A DNA stretch of 64,000 nucleotides, from assembly GCF_048771995.1 (NCBI RefSeq), contig NC_133027.1, forward strand, positions 59,767,501-59,831,500. Direction: 5' to 3'. The notes below the pieces were generated by a model. It did no database searches. It had not been told where the DNA came from and worked only from the letters and a program-made list of their open reading frames with translations. Shown piece by piece: positions 1-12,835 of this stretch; the first letter of the stretch is position 1, and the number at the start of each line of letters is the position of its first letter. The translations under genes and the position numbers were made by a program. This DNA is from Taeniopygia guttata. Its lineage: Eukaryota > Chordata > Aves > Passeriformes > Estrildidae.

Positions 1-3000
1 AGAAATTAAGGAATGTACTTCTTAGAGACAAGTTTTGTAGAAATTTGAGGACAGAGTGTGGAACCTACAATTTGCATGAGGTGCAAACCCAAGTATTTTG
101 TTAAATCTTGATGTGAATGAAAAGAAATAGCCACAGGATGGCAGCAGAATACACAACAAAAGGAAGAGACTAGGGCCCCTTTTCATGACCAAATACGAGA
201 ATTTGAGGGAGAGGCAGGGTGTTACCTTCAACTGGTTCATAAGGAGTGTTCTTTGGTTTCCTAGCTTGAAGCAGGAGCTGCACTGAGAGGAAAGCTGTAG
301 CCATGAAGTTAAGAAAACACATTGTTTGAGGTAGTAGTACAAATGTTTTTTGTACCAAAAATGCAGTTGTAGTTCATCAAGGACTGACAGATATGAAAAC
401 TTGAGTGTTTGCAAGCAAGGAGCAGCATCTCCTGAACACTTTGTTATACATCTGATTGTAAAGGAGTACTCCAATTAACCAAATGTTGTGAAATGTTGTG
501 TAGTCTAGTTGTGAAAAACATCAAGAACTTCACCTCAATGTTCCCAAATCCTTATTGGCATATAAAAAAAAAAAAAATTCACATTATCTGCTTTTGCATA
601 AATAGCGTAACATGGGTTGCATACACGGATTGCTGAAAAAATGACACTAAAAAAGATGGATTTATAAATTAAGGGACACAAGAGACCCTCAGATTTGTGA
701 TCCCTTCTGGATGGATGTGGGAGGAAATATTTGAAATTCTATCATAAATGGATACACCTGATTCCATCTTTATTGTATCTTTTCTTTTTCTTCTTTTTTC
801 TTTCTATATTCAGCCTATGCTCCCTTTATGCTTTAACTTTATTCCATGTCCAGCTCCTAGTATCTTGTTTCCACTAGACACAATATTTAATAGCTTTGGT
901 CTTTTACTTCTGCAGGCCTGCCCTCCTAAGTTATAAAGAATTTCAATTGCATCATTCATATATTTTGTCCTCATAACAAGAAGTATTAATTTATCAACAG
1001 ACCTTTGTGCATTTCTGCTGGTTTGTGATAGCTTCAGTGACATGTGAGGTGTCTGAAGTGCTTTTGCTCTCTCTCCTTATCAGTCTTTTCACCTTGTATC
1101 CTCTGCAACCCCTTCACCACAAGCTCATCTGATCTTTCTGGTGAGCCAGAAGATTTTCCCCAGTAGCTTCAGCCACACAAAGTGGCACAGGGGCCCTTTT
1201 CCTTCATCTTCATATTGCCAAGATCTGAGCAATTGTGCCATTTAATAATCTTATCTAATATCACCTGCCACAGGAAACTGTGACACCACTTCACATTATT
1301 CACCAGTCTTGTTTTCACAAGTGTTGCATTTCCAATTATTGTGAATTTGCTAGCCAACCTTGGGAGTGACAGCTCCAAACAGACAGAAAGAGAGAACTTT
1401 TTATGCACTGTGCAAGCAACATTTCAAAGTCTTTCCCATGGGATGCCTTGAGGCTAAAATCTTACATGGGTTAAATATGCAACTGTCCAAATTCATAGAA
1501 TAAATCCATCAAGACTATGAAATGCAAAAGCATCACCTGAAATGCAAGTCTTTAGAGAAAAGGAAACAGTTTGGAGAATGACTACTGCAGGTGACCCTGG
1601 TCTTAAAATGTAAAAAGTTCTTAAATCTGGTGTCAGAGAAAGGTGGACCTTTGATCAAATTCTGTGTGGGCATACTTCTATATTTTCTTACAGTGATATG
1701 AAATATTAAGTTTTTCTTCCTTAGAAATCCAACTTTTGAAAGGTCTGTGTTTAGTTGGTTGGGTTGTCTTTATTGCAAGTAGTGATGATTGAAAAAAAAA
1801 AACAACTATAAAAGTACTTTGAGACCTAGAGGCCACCAAACTGTGAAATTTAGTGGGTTTTGTGTACCAGTTTTTTTTAATGCTCATAATTGACTCTGAT
1901 GTTTTTTTATGATAATCAGTGGTGTTGGACAATGGCTTAGTGAGCAAGCAGGAAGAATTAAAAAGGGGTCTCTTTAACTAAAATAATTTTCTATGATTAA
2001 AAAGATATGCATCAATCCACCAACTTAAATCTCTCTTATTTGCAAAAATATTATGCACTCCCAATTTTCTCTCATACACATTTTGCTTAATTGTGCAGGC
2101 CTGCATGATTTACAGGTATCATCTATTTCACCAACTTTACACCTCTTCTTCCATATCAAAATATATTTTAAGGATTATCTCTGAAGAAGGGATTTTCAGA
2201 CAAAGAAAGTTGTTTGTTTTTAGGGAGCAGGGACCTACAGTTAAAGAATTGGAAATGACAATCTAAAAAGCAATTACTGACAGCATAATTTCTGTACTGA
2301 ATGCATATTACAGCATGTCTAAGGTGCTGCTCCCAAGAGTGCTATGTTGAGCTGATTCAGTTCCATCCGGCTTCACAGCAGGACCTGGGAGAGAACTGGA
2401 AGAAGGAAAAAGTGAGGAAACCCTTGAGTTGAGATAAAGTACGTAAAGCAAAAGCCCCACACAGAAGCAAAGCAAAACATGGAGTTTATTCCCTTTTTCC
2501 TATTGGCAGGCTAATGTTCAGCCATATCCAGGAAAGCAGGGCCTGATAGGTAATGGTGACTTGGGCATAACTTCAAAATTCCACCTTCCCTTCCACCTCC
2601 TTCCCTCAGCTTCTCTCCTGAGAGAGTGTCATGTAATATGGAATATTCCTTGAGTCAGCTGGGGTCAGCTCTCACAGCTGTGTTCCCTTCCAAATCTTGT
2701 GCACTGCAGCCTGCTCACTGATGGAACAGAATGAGTAACAGAAAAGACCTTGGCACCATGCAAGCACTGCTCAGCAAGAGCTAAAACAGCCCTATGTTAT
2801 CAACACAGGTTTGGTCACAATTCCAAAACATAGCACCTCATGAGCTACTATGAAGAAATGTAACCCCAATTCAACAGTCAAACCCAGTATAGAGGGACAC
2901 TACTCCTCTTCTGAAGAGGGGTGGTTTTTTGTCTTGTTTTTGTTCTTTGGAAAAAATTTTCAGCACTATGATTTTCTTTTCCTGGGCTGGAGCCATAGTA

Positions 3001-6000
3001 GAGATGCTTTTCTCTTTTTCCATCCTTCCTTTCCCCTCAATAAGTACATGAGCATTTCAGAAGTTTTATTGATGATCTTCAGCAATTTAAAAGTGAAAGA
3101 ACCAGGAATTTAAATGCTTATTAGGCCTGTTAAATTGCACTGCAAGGCACCCAAAATATTTTACAAATTTACTCTGCATGTTGTAGAGATGATTTATTGA
3201 TGTAGCATATCTAATCAAATGTCTAAGAACCCACCTGAGGTAAAAAAACCCAGGCTGAGATCTGTCTTACTATATATATAGAATGTTATATATATGATTT
3301 TCCTGCTTGTTAGAGCAGACAATTAATTTCTCCATGAAAGACAAGTTAACAACATCAATATGTGCAAGCAACACACACATAGATTTCCATTAGAAAATAA
3401 GTTAGTTATTAAGTTCAACTATAGGCTTATGAATACAGCGGATATTGTCTCAATACCTAAATATTTTTCTTTAATGAGGGACATTTTAGTTAAGAGGAAA
3501 ATTTTGAGTGTATCCAATACAGAAGAGTTCAGTTTGCTAATGCTTGTAGTTTTCAAATGGTTTGTTCATATGTCTAAGTAGATAATTAATAAAAGATGAA
3601 TAGCACAATATCAAAAGACATCTGTTTTAGCTGCAGAAATATAATGAAAGCAATTTAGTAAGTTTCAGAACAAACCCCACAAATATTTTTTTCAGTTCAA
3701 AAGACTCAACTGAATCTTCAATAAGAATCTTCTTAACTCACTGCAGTGGTTTGCACATATGGTACTTTCTATCTACTAACTTCTTAAAATGCTCCTTAGG
3801 GACATGGATTGTACTACAGGTATATTTTTAAATGTTGTCATAAAAAATAGGACAAACAACTCATCAGTCAGCCAGAATGGTGAACAAAAGCGTCTTTAGT
3901 TCACAAAATTATCTAATCTCTAAGTGCTCTATTTGGCAAGGGCATGTAGGACTCTATCTTTGGTTGTGAAAACAAAGTCAAGAGAAAGTGAGTAGTAACA
4001 GGGGTTGCCTATGATCATGCTGCTGCAAATTAGTAACGGGGAACTTTCACAAGGGGCCCATTCTGGTTTCATTGAAACTTAGTGAAATAAAAATACTTTG
4101 TTTACTCTTACAATGGTCTGGATCAAGCCTAGTTTTTAATCAGAGATCCATTGATTTGGGATTTTTTATTAAGAGTCTCTGATTTTTATCTTTCCGGCAC
4201 TAGAAAATCTTGCAGCAGTGTCTGTACAAAATAACCTACCGCTTATTTTGCAACTTTTGTCTTACTTTCGTCTCCAAGTCAGTTCAGCAAACTGAAAAGG
4301 AGAGGGAAAGGTTCAAACAAATTTAATTTAAGTAGTACTTGAGGACTATATTAATTAATTTAAATTATTTGTGTAAAACTATAAGATACAGCATGTTATA
4401 AAGAGTTTCTCTTGGGAACTACTGTTCATCCTGAGCTGCAACAAAAAGCACCCCCAGAGAATTACACCATGAAATTAACAGGTAGCATATTCAAAACCAA
4501 TAAATGTGAATATATTCTCAAGATACCAGTAATTGGTCTGCATGACTTATTGCCCAAGGAAGCACTGAAGGAAAAAAAATAATAGTGAGAGGTAAAGAGA
4601 AATTGCACATTTACACAGAGAGTAAAAATTCCGGAATTACTAATGTTATTGCTAAAAATATATTCTGAAAGAAATATTAAAACATGCTTTAGGGCTCAAA
4701 CGATATCTCACTAATAATAAATAACATGATAAAACTTAATATATGGGGGTTGATTATTCTGAAAAATCTAGACTATCCCTCTGTTGAAAAAACGATTAAA
4801 AGTTTTACTTAGCATGACAGTTGTCAAATAACCAAATGTAGGAAATATTTGGAAAACCAGCTTGTGGTTTTGTAGTGACAGTTTTCCATAGGTGACATTT
4901 TGATACAGATTTCTCCTAGCTGCAAATAAAGGAAAGATGAGGGGAAAATAACAATCTGTGGGAAATAGTCAAAGATTAATCCAACTCTAGTTTTACTTAT
5001 CTGTACAACCAGGGGTGTAGGTCTTTGGCCTGGCTGGATGCCCTTTCAAGAAACAGTCAGGGCTGCTGATTCACATTGTTGTTATGAGTCACAATAATAC
5101 TGGCAAGGATTACTAATTGGTTAACTACAAGATTTTATACAAAAGCAATATGAACATGATAAAATACATAGATGAAAATAGCATAAGCATGCAAATACCA
5201 CTTTAATGCAAACATATTACCCTATACAACCAAATAGCATAAGCTGATTTTAAAAAATTGGGCTCAGGCTATTAACAGTGAATGTAAACTGCTCGTTGAA
5301 TCCTGATTTGCAGCTATTTCAGTTGGAAAATTTTCTTTCTGGATGTAAGATATCACTTTGTGAAAATGTCTTTTGAATAAAAATGGCTTATTTTGGTTGT
5401 TTTGGATATTCTAAAGTACCTTTCTTTGGTTTTTTTTTTTCATTTAAAATTTAAGCTTAAAATGGTATGACTTCCCCATTTTTTTATTAACTCATAGAAG
5501 TAGATACAGCAGGGAGTCTAGTGTAAGTTTTAGTAAGATGTAACACAGTGGATGTATTTTCGTTAGCTGAAGGTGAATTTAGAAACACCTTAAAGAACAT
5601 TAGGTTACTAAAGAGGAAGAAAATATATCTGCAGTACCAGCAAGTAATTCCTGCATAATCAGATAAAGTTGAAATCATACTCAATCCACCTACTCTCAGT
5701 CTCTGAGACTGCTAAAATGGCACCAAAATCCCCAGCTCCCTAAGCTTATAAGTTACTTTCTTGCAAGTTTTTGGCTCAGTAGTCTTTAAAACTGTGGCTG
5801 GAACCTGATATTTAAACAAGGTTTATTATATGAATGCAAATATATATTATGGAAAGAAAGCTGGAACAATCTTAGATTCAGATTTATGTTGTACTGACTA
5901 TTAAAGAGCAAATAATATTAATTTAATCTTATTTCATGTTAACTCTTTGTAAACTTCATAGAATTTCTATTAAAATTAGATTTGGATTTTAGTAGTATGT

Positions 6001-7569
6001 AGAATATCTAAATGATCACCAAAAAGATCAATATTATTTGTTCAGATAAAGCTTGAAAAGTGATTGGACATAAGCTTAGAAGAGTTATTGGGCACTTCTG
6101 AAGCAAATGAGAAAATAACAAAGGTAATAAATTTAATTTATTTTCCAATCTAACTATGAAAGAAGCAATTGCCAAACAGAATTTCTTAATTAGACTCATA
6201 TTTTGGCCTCCAGGCCAAAACACTTGAAACTGAAGGTAAGCTGAAAAGACATCTGAGTAGATGACCTTTGTGACCTTGGGTCAAAATGGCTTTAATTCAG
6301 GTAAGAATTAAAGAAAAAGTTAACCTTTACCCACATAAAAGACGAATCAGATAAAAAAAGTAACATAGGAAAAATACTTAAAGCATTTCTTCTTTCAAAA
6401 TGCAAAGTCCTCTATCATCATCTAAGCAATTAAATTCTCAAAACTGCTTTCTTCACTCTGTTTCTGCAGTTTCGAGTCTTTTGAGATTCTCTGTTTCATA
6501 TGACTGCTGGGACATCAAAAGGTAATTGACAAAATAGGTCTTTTCTGATTCAAAACTTTATGTTAGTTCTTTGGGTGGTCCTAGGAGGTAGCGCTCATGG
6601 CTGTTCCACCCTTTAGACTTCATTAGAACAGGTCACAAGACTGCGTGTTATGCACACATCACAAGGATCCAGTAGCAGATAGACAAAATCAACCATATGG
6701 AGAAAGGAAGGGTTGGGAAGTCAAGGGAAATCAAATTGGTCCATTTGAGACACAAGCATAAACATTTTTAAATGGTTGCAAAATCTGGGTAGTATGTCAA
6801 CTTGTTTGGACCACTTAATGAGCTTGCAGTATTATAGTGTGGTTATTTGAATTAGAAATGTGCAAACCCAGAACTCTGTCATGAGTACATCAGTTGTAGC
6901 ATGACTGTTTTATGGATATTATTGTTATCACTTGATTTGCAGAAGCTCAGACGGAAGGTTTCCTGCACAAACTGTGCTCTGACATTTTCTCATGCAAATA
7001 AAGTGCTCCTTCCTCAGCTTTTTTTTCCTTGATATTATTTTCAGTCATGAAAAGAGGAAGTAGAAATCATATAATATTCTGAGGTTAATCAACCAGGGAA
7101 GAAGAAACTATAACTGAAATAAAATTAATATTTTTATAAGTAGTGAACTATGTATGAAAATACAGTCATAACATTGTTTTCCTGCATTTTAGATAACAAA
7201 GAGAAGTCAGTGAATGTTATTACTGGTTTTGGAGAGAATATTCGAGACAATAACCTCAGTAAATTAGTGACCATAACTGAAAGCTGATGACCTGAAAAAA
7301 CTGGAGAAGGCAACCCTGATATTATTTATGCAGCATATTAAGTGTATAATACAAGTATTTTCTGTAAGGCAGGTGACTGCTATGAAGGAAAAACACCATT
7401 ATGTTACAAGAAAAAGAAGTTTACAGGAGAGGTAACACAAGACAAGTGTTTGCTTAGCCAAAGCCCTGATCCAGCTCCTAGTGAAAGGATGGTCAGACCA
7501 AATAAACAATTAAGCTGTTTTGCAATCTTGTGGCAGTTTCTGTCATAAAGAGTTTGCCCTCTGTACTGA
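1..7569. other. AT-rich intergenic sequence, no gene seen
   Basis: The open frames (up to 150 codons) have no homology I recognise, no splice-supported continuation and ordinary intergenic base composition. Short (TA)n runs occur near 3,275-3,296. I see no promoter-like CpG cluster. Confidence 0.6.
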
Positions 7570-7865
7570 CAGGGCTGTGTCAGCGGAGGTGGCATGGAAA
7601 GCTCTTCTCTGTGACTTTATCCAGGAGTCGCCCACTGTGCTCCTATATCCAGATTGGTGATATATGGGCTGAAACACAGATTGCAAAGTGGGTGGAAAGT
7701 TAGCTGGAGTTAGCTGGTCTCCAGGGTGGTGATCATCAGCACAAAGCTAGCTAGCAGCTGGTTACTGAGAGTATCCCTCAGAGAATAAACACCCACCCAT
7801 GTTCCCAATTAATGACCTTGCTGATGAGAAAAACTCTTCAGCAAATTTCAAAATTTCAGCCCAGC
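7570..7865 (+). mobile_element. CR1 LINE fragment, reverse transcriptase region, old
   Basis: The plus strand follows the CR1 ORF2 order. A TATCCAGATTGGTGATATGG-like block comes first, then CAGGGTGGTGATCATCAGC (corresponding to RVVVNG), then GCTGGTTACTGAGAGTATCC (corresponding to RPVTSGVPQG), then AATTAATGACCTTGCTGATG and GCAAATTTCA. Many frame breaks show it is dead. Recognised from memory of avian CR1; ends approximate. Confidence 0.7.
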
Positions 7866-10800
7866 TGAAAGCTGTCAGGTCTCTGCCTCTGGCCCTGCCT
7901 GCTGGATGAGCCTTGGCCTCACACCTCGAGTGAGGGGTCTCGCGGAGGTACCCCTTGGACAAACGTGATCTGCCCTTGTCTCCTGCCCTTTCTCTGGCAC
8001 CATTCCCAGGGCTGGAGACCCTACCTGGAATAGACTCCATTTCATCTCCTTGCTGGTCTCATCATTAGGACTGTCAAAGGACCTATTTTCCCAACTTTTC
8101 TCCTTGTGTTTGGGGTCTTCAGACTAGTCCCCATGGCCACTGCTTTTCCAGCTTCTGGCTCACCTGCCTGCAGAGAGCAGCTAGTCCTCGAACACTGACA
8201 CAGACAAAGGGAATCACTAGCAAACTCAAGATGGTAGCAACAACTTACACAAAGACCCACCTTCCTTGAGAGAGAGCCTAAAGAATAAACTATATGGGGC
8301 TTTTTAAATACCTTTTTCCTTTTTGGACTCCAAGAATGATGGCTCCTCAATGATGTGCTGTCTTTGCACAGCCCTGGAAGATGAGCAGGGTAGATTTTGG
8401 ATTTCCCTCTCTTCTTTCTAGTGCTGGATTCGAACTGATTGCTCACAGTACAGAAAGCTTTCTTATATATATAACCTGAATAACACTGGGTCACAAAATT
8501 GCAGTCATTGGTAGCAAGCAGGAAAATAGGAAACTTAGAACAACTTGGAAATTAAGCTTGTGAAAAGTAATTGCTTTTTTTCTCTCCTTACAAGTCATGA
8601 ACTTTGCAGCATGTGGGACAATATTCTAAACTGATACATTTATGTTGTTCCACTTATAAGAGGGCAAAGGATAGACTAACATTATCTCTCCATTTAATTA
8701 TATTTGAGAGAGAAAATTGAAATAGATATTAGTTTAAAAAATATTATTTTTCTTAATGTAGTATATCAAAAGATGTACCTCTAGAGGAATAAAAATTATT
8801 TTAAAATATTGTGTTTAGGGAAGAGTTTGGATTAAGGGAAAAAAAATCATTATTTTGCATAAATATTGATAAATACAGTAAAAAAACCACTAAATATTAA
8901 TTTAGTATATTTTCTTTTTAAAGATTAACAAGTTTAATAAATTAATTGGGATCAAAAAACTCCAAATAACAAGTTGTATTTAATTAAAAAAAAAAAATCT
9001 TTACTTTGTGCTGTTTGGGGAAGGAGTTACTGAAGAAACCCCAAACTAATGGATATTGTTTCAATCATAAATCAAAAACAAAATTCATAGTCATGCAGTT
9101 CAGAAGAGGAGTTTCAGTGACTAAATCCAGCCAACTGTAAAGTCTCTTAAGTAACCATTTCAAGTCTCTGATTAAGTCTCCAGAGTCCTCAATCAAGTTT
9201 ATGACAGTAATGCAAAATTAAGAAAACCCCTCTCTCTCCTAAATAAAACTGCAGAAACTAGAGAAATTAAAAGGAATAAGTAGTAAGAAGAAAAGAATAG
9301 CTTGGCATTTTGGTTTATTATATTACTTGTTTTTTCAAATGACCAGAGAATTTTTAAAACTGGAATATAAGAATGGTCATTTCACTGGTCAGAACTCAAT
9401 GAGTCCTTTATTTTCAAACTGAAAGGTAAATATACCAACAGAAGTGAAGGAAAGCAACATGAATGCAGATTAATTTAGGAGAGATATATTCGTATAGCTC
9501 TAGGAGCTAAATTTGCTATTTTTTCTGACAGAACACAGAAAACAATCCAGCCTTCACTACAGGATGATACAAGAGCAAAAGAAAATGCATTTGATTTTTC
9601 AGGTTAGGAAACACTCTGATCTATAAAAAGTGGCACAAATTTCCATAGCTGAAGACAAAAATCACTTGCACTGAATTTTGCAAAGTACCTTCTTGGAGTT
9701 GTTTCAAATCTTTTACACTGTAGTAAAAAAAGCAGGTATTTATATTTTTGTAAGCTTCAGGACCAATAAAGCAATTAACCTAGGGATATAGGTGCCTCCT
9801 CTAGTCCATGTTTTCTTCCTCCAATATACTTATGTGTCACATGTCTTCCACTGGAGTAAGTGTATTAGCCTTGAGTCTCTACAGTGTCCCTGGAATTTCT
9901 CTACATTTTCAAGCCCTAGCCTTGCTTTTTCACAAGTATGTTCAACTTTCTCTGTGTTCTAAATTTTTTTCAGCTGCAGCCATCACTGAAACTTTTCCAC
10001 TTCTAGGTAGGCTCTCTAGAACCACCCACAGCCTCCTTAATTTTCTGTCCATACATGATCTGCCAGAAGGGCATCAGCAAAATTTGCTGTGGTGGAGATT
10101 GACTGATTGTCTTATATGAGTTACTGTCTAGCTTTAGGGTCTCTCTTGTTTTGCAGCTAGGAAGCCAGACTGAAGGGATAAAACTGATTTACATCCATCT
10201 ACTTTCACAAAAGTCAAAGGAATTAAATAGCATTGAGTTATCTAAGCACTGTCAAGTATAGCTGAAAATGCCCAAAAATATATTTAGAAGTTACTAGGGA
10301 AAGAGCTGGGCTGAATGCCAGCGAAACAATGTATTCACATATACTTGATTTCCTTAAGAAGGCAGGCTAAAAACACTGAGGAAATGAGTATCTGGCCATC
10401 TGAAGTTAGTATGTTCAACCACTGACTGATTTCAGAGCTGTGGAAAGAGTGTTGGAGTGTTACTGCTCCCAGAGGTACAGATTTGCTGCATTTAGCAGGG
10501 CAATTAGAACTACCAGGAAGAATAAAACCTGCATGCTCAGACATGAAACAGAGATTTACTGGAAATTGATTAATGTCATATCCTTGTACTATTAAGGATA
10601 GATGACAAGCTTCTGGCTGCACTGCTTAAAATCTTTTCAAATAAAATGCTTGCTGTCTACAGAGCCACTACACTGTGTGCAGAACAAAACAAAGAAAAAG
10701 CTACTTCACATCTGACCCACAAGCTAATAGGAGAGAGGCCTGAAAAATCATTCATATCATCTCTTCATGGCTATTAGAAAATGCTTGGGTTTTTTCTCTG

Positions 10801-12639
10801 TCTTGGGGTACAGCAGCATTGTGATGCAGAGCTTCTTTTGCTCTGGAGGCGGGAGGCGGGAGCAGCATTCCCTCAGAGACCTCTGCCCAGCATCTCAGTG
10901 AGCACCAACGCGCTGTCTGACGTAATTCACAGCGGAAAGAGACAAGTGGACAAGGGCTGCTAAGTGAATGAGGTAGGGAAAAAAATAGGACTAAGACAAA
11001 AGAGAAAATGACAAGTTGAGAGAAAACTGAGTTTATTGTTTCCTGTAACAACATTTAATCCAATGCTAAGTTTTGATATATCTCAGACCTCTTTGTTTCG
11101 TAATCCACTGTGAGCAAAGAAAGTCTAACATGAAAATGTGGCTATTCAATGTTACTAAGATGGATTTTTTTCAGTGAAATATCTAGTCCATGTCTAAATA
11201 CATCTTTATATTGAAAAATGTGTCCATGTTACAACTGAACTCAGAGATATTTCTTTAAAAGATGTCAAGAAGGAGGGAGCAGCACAGGGATGGAGGGTGG
11301 CAGCTCCTCAGTCCCAACTCACGAAGGTGGGCAAGTTTGTCAGTGCATACCAGAATACACCACACATTGCTATGTAAAATTAAGGTACTGATAAATCAGA
11401 ACTAGAAGTTCAAATAAGCACTTAGTATGATGAACTATCACTTACAATAGCAGCTGCTTTTATGTAATATCAGTATAAAGTTATTGCCAGTCAGTCGCCA
11501 ACAGCCACAAGTCTCAAGGAAGAAGACCCATTTTAGGAAAAAATTATAGCATGCCTTCTATAATTTAGCTATGTTAGGGCATATAAAATATATAATAAAC
11601 CATTAGCTTCCATTATGTCCCTTACAAGAGATGCAAATATATCTCAATATTTCTTTTTTACAATGTGAGTACAATATGTGTTTTCATATTAAGACCGAAA
11701 GTATAAACAATCTATCAACCATCATACTGACAATGTGGACACTGTAAATACAGTATGGTCATGCAGTCTAGCAGTGTTATATATTTAGGGTCATTCTGAA
11801 AACTCTGGTGATAAAAAAATAGGCTATTTCTTAAAGTAATAGTTTAACATTTAGATTAACAAAGATAAGAAGTTGGTATCTTATCCTCAGCTTTTTCATA
11901 TTTTATGAAAGACTATGTCGTGGAAGAACCCTTTCAGGTCTACAAGAAGAAGGGTGGTTTTACTCCATCAATGAAGAACCATCCATTTAAGGCTTCTAAC
12001 TTTGGAATAAATATTTGTTCCTTTATCAAAGAGCTATATTTTAGGACCCTTGAAAAAACATATTTTGATGTAGAAGATGATTTTCCAAAGCCTGAAGTGT
12101 GTGTTTAAGTGTTGGACTCTTAAAATATTCTCATCTTATTACTTATCCAAATTCCAACAAAAGTGAGCTTGTATACACTTATCAGCAAGACACTTGCTCC
12201 CACAGAGAAACAGACCTAATTTTAACTTAGCCTTTTGTTTGCAAGTTCATATTCTTATTTAAATTAGGTTCTTTCCACAGAAAAGCTTGCTTCTTGTATA
12301 TGCCTCTGTTTCATGATAGGAAATACACTGTATTGAGCTAACAAAATGAAGTATTATGCAAATTAACATCAAGAAAGTCCTCAAGTGAATTAAAGGGTGG
12401 ACTGCATAATGAGGATCTGAGATCAAGGGCCGGAGCTGTAATGGTTCTCTTCTGAGGGCATATTTATGCTGCATCTGTGCAAAACACTAGAGAATGTTAT
12501 GCTAGAATAAATGGCTGTGATGCGGGAGAGGATCCTCACTGAGGAATTAGAGTACATTTTACTTGTAATACTGAGATCTAAGGTTGCATGAACTAATGTT
12601 CCACAGAGAGATGGAAGTATAAGGCTGGAGATGCATGAG
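7866..12639. other. Intergenic sequence, no gene seen
   Basis: A modestly GC-richer patch continues to about 8,200 beside the CR1 fragment; the rest is AT-rich. A small GC-rich patch at 10,840-10,940 contains TGACGTAA (10,918-10,925), a CRE-like octamer of unknown meaning. The 67-codon frame at 11,905-12,108 is not recognisable. Confidence 0.5.
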
Positions 12640-12835
12640 TGTCCCGGTTTAGGGCAAATCTAGGAGGAAACCTCTGAATGGGGTCCCTCTAGAAAGGAAA
12701 TTCAAGTGGCCCCTCCCCACACCAGTTTGGGAAACATAAACCTCCTTTGAGAGAAGAGGAAAAAACTGTTTATTTCACAAGGAAAATACTCACAAACAGT
12801 GAAAAAATAATAATATTAAAAAATGGAATCTCTCG
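12640..12835 (+). mobile_element. Endogenous retrovirus LTR fragment (passerine type)
   Basis: Begins TGTCCCGGTTTAGGGCAAAT and continues with a GGGTCCCTC and GGCCCCTCCC series that I associate with passerine ERV LTRs. Only the 5' part is recognisable; no gag, pol or env sequence follows, so it is a degraded solo or truncated LTR. The right end is uncertain and may reach about 12,900. Confidence 0.5.
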
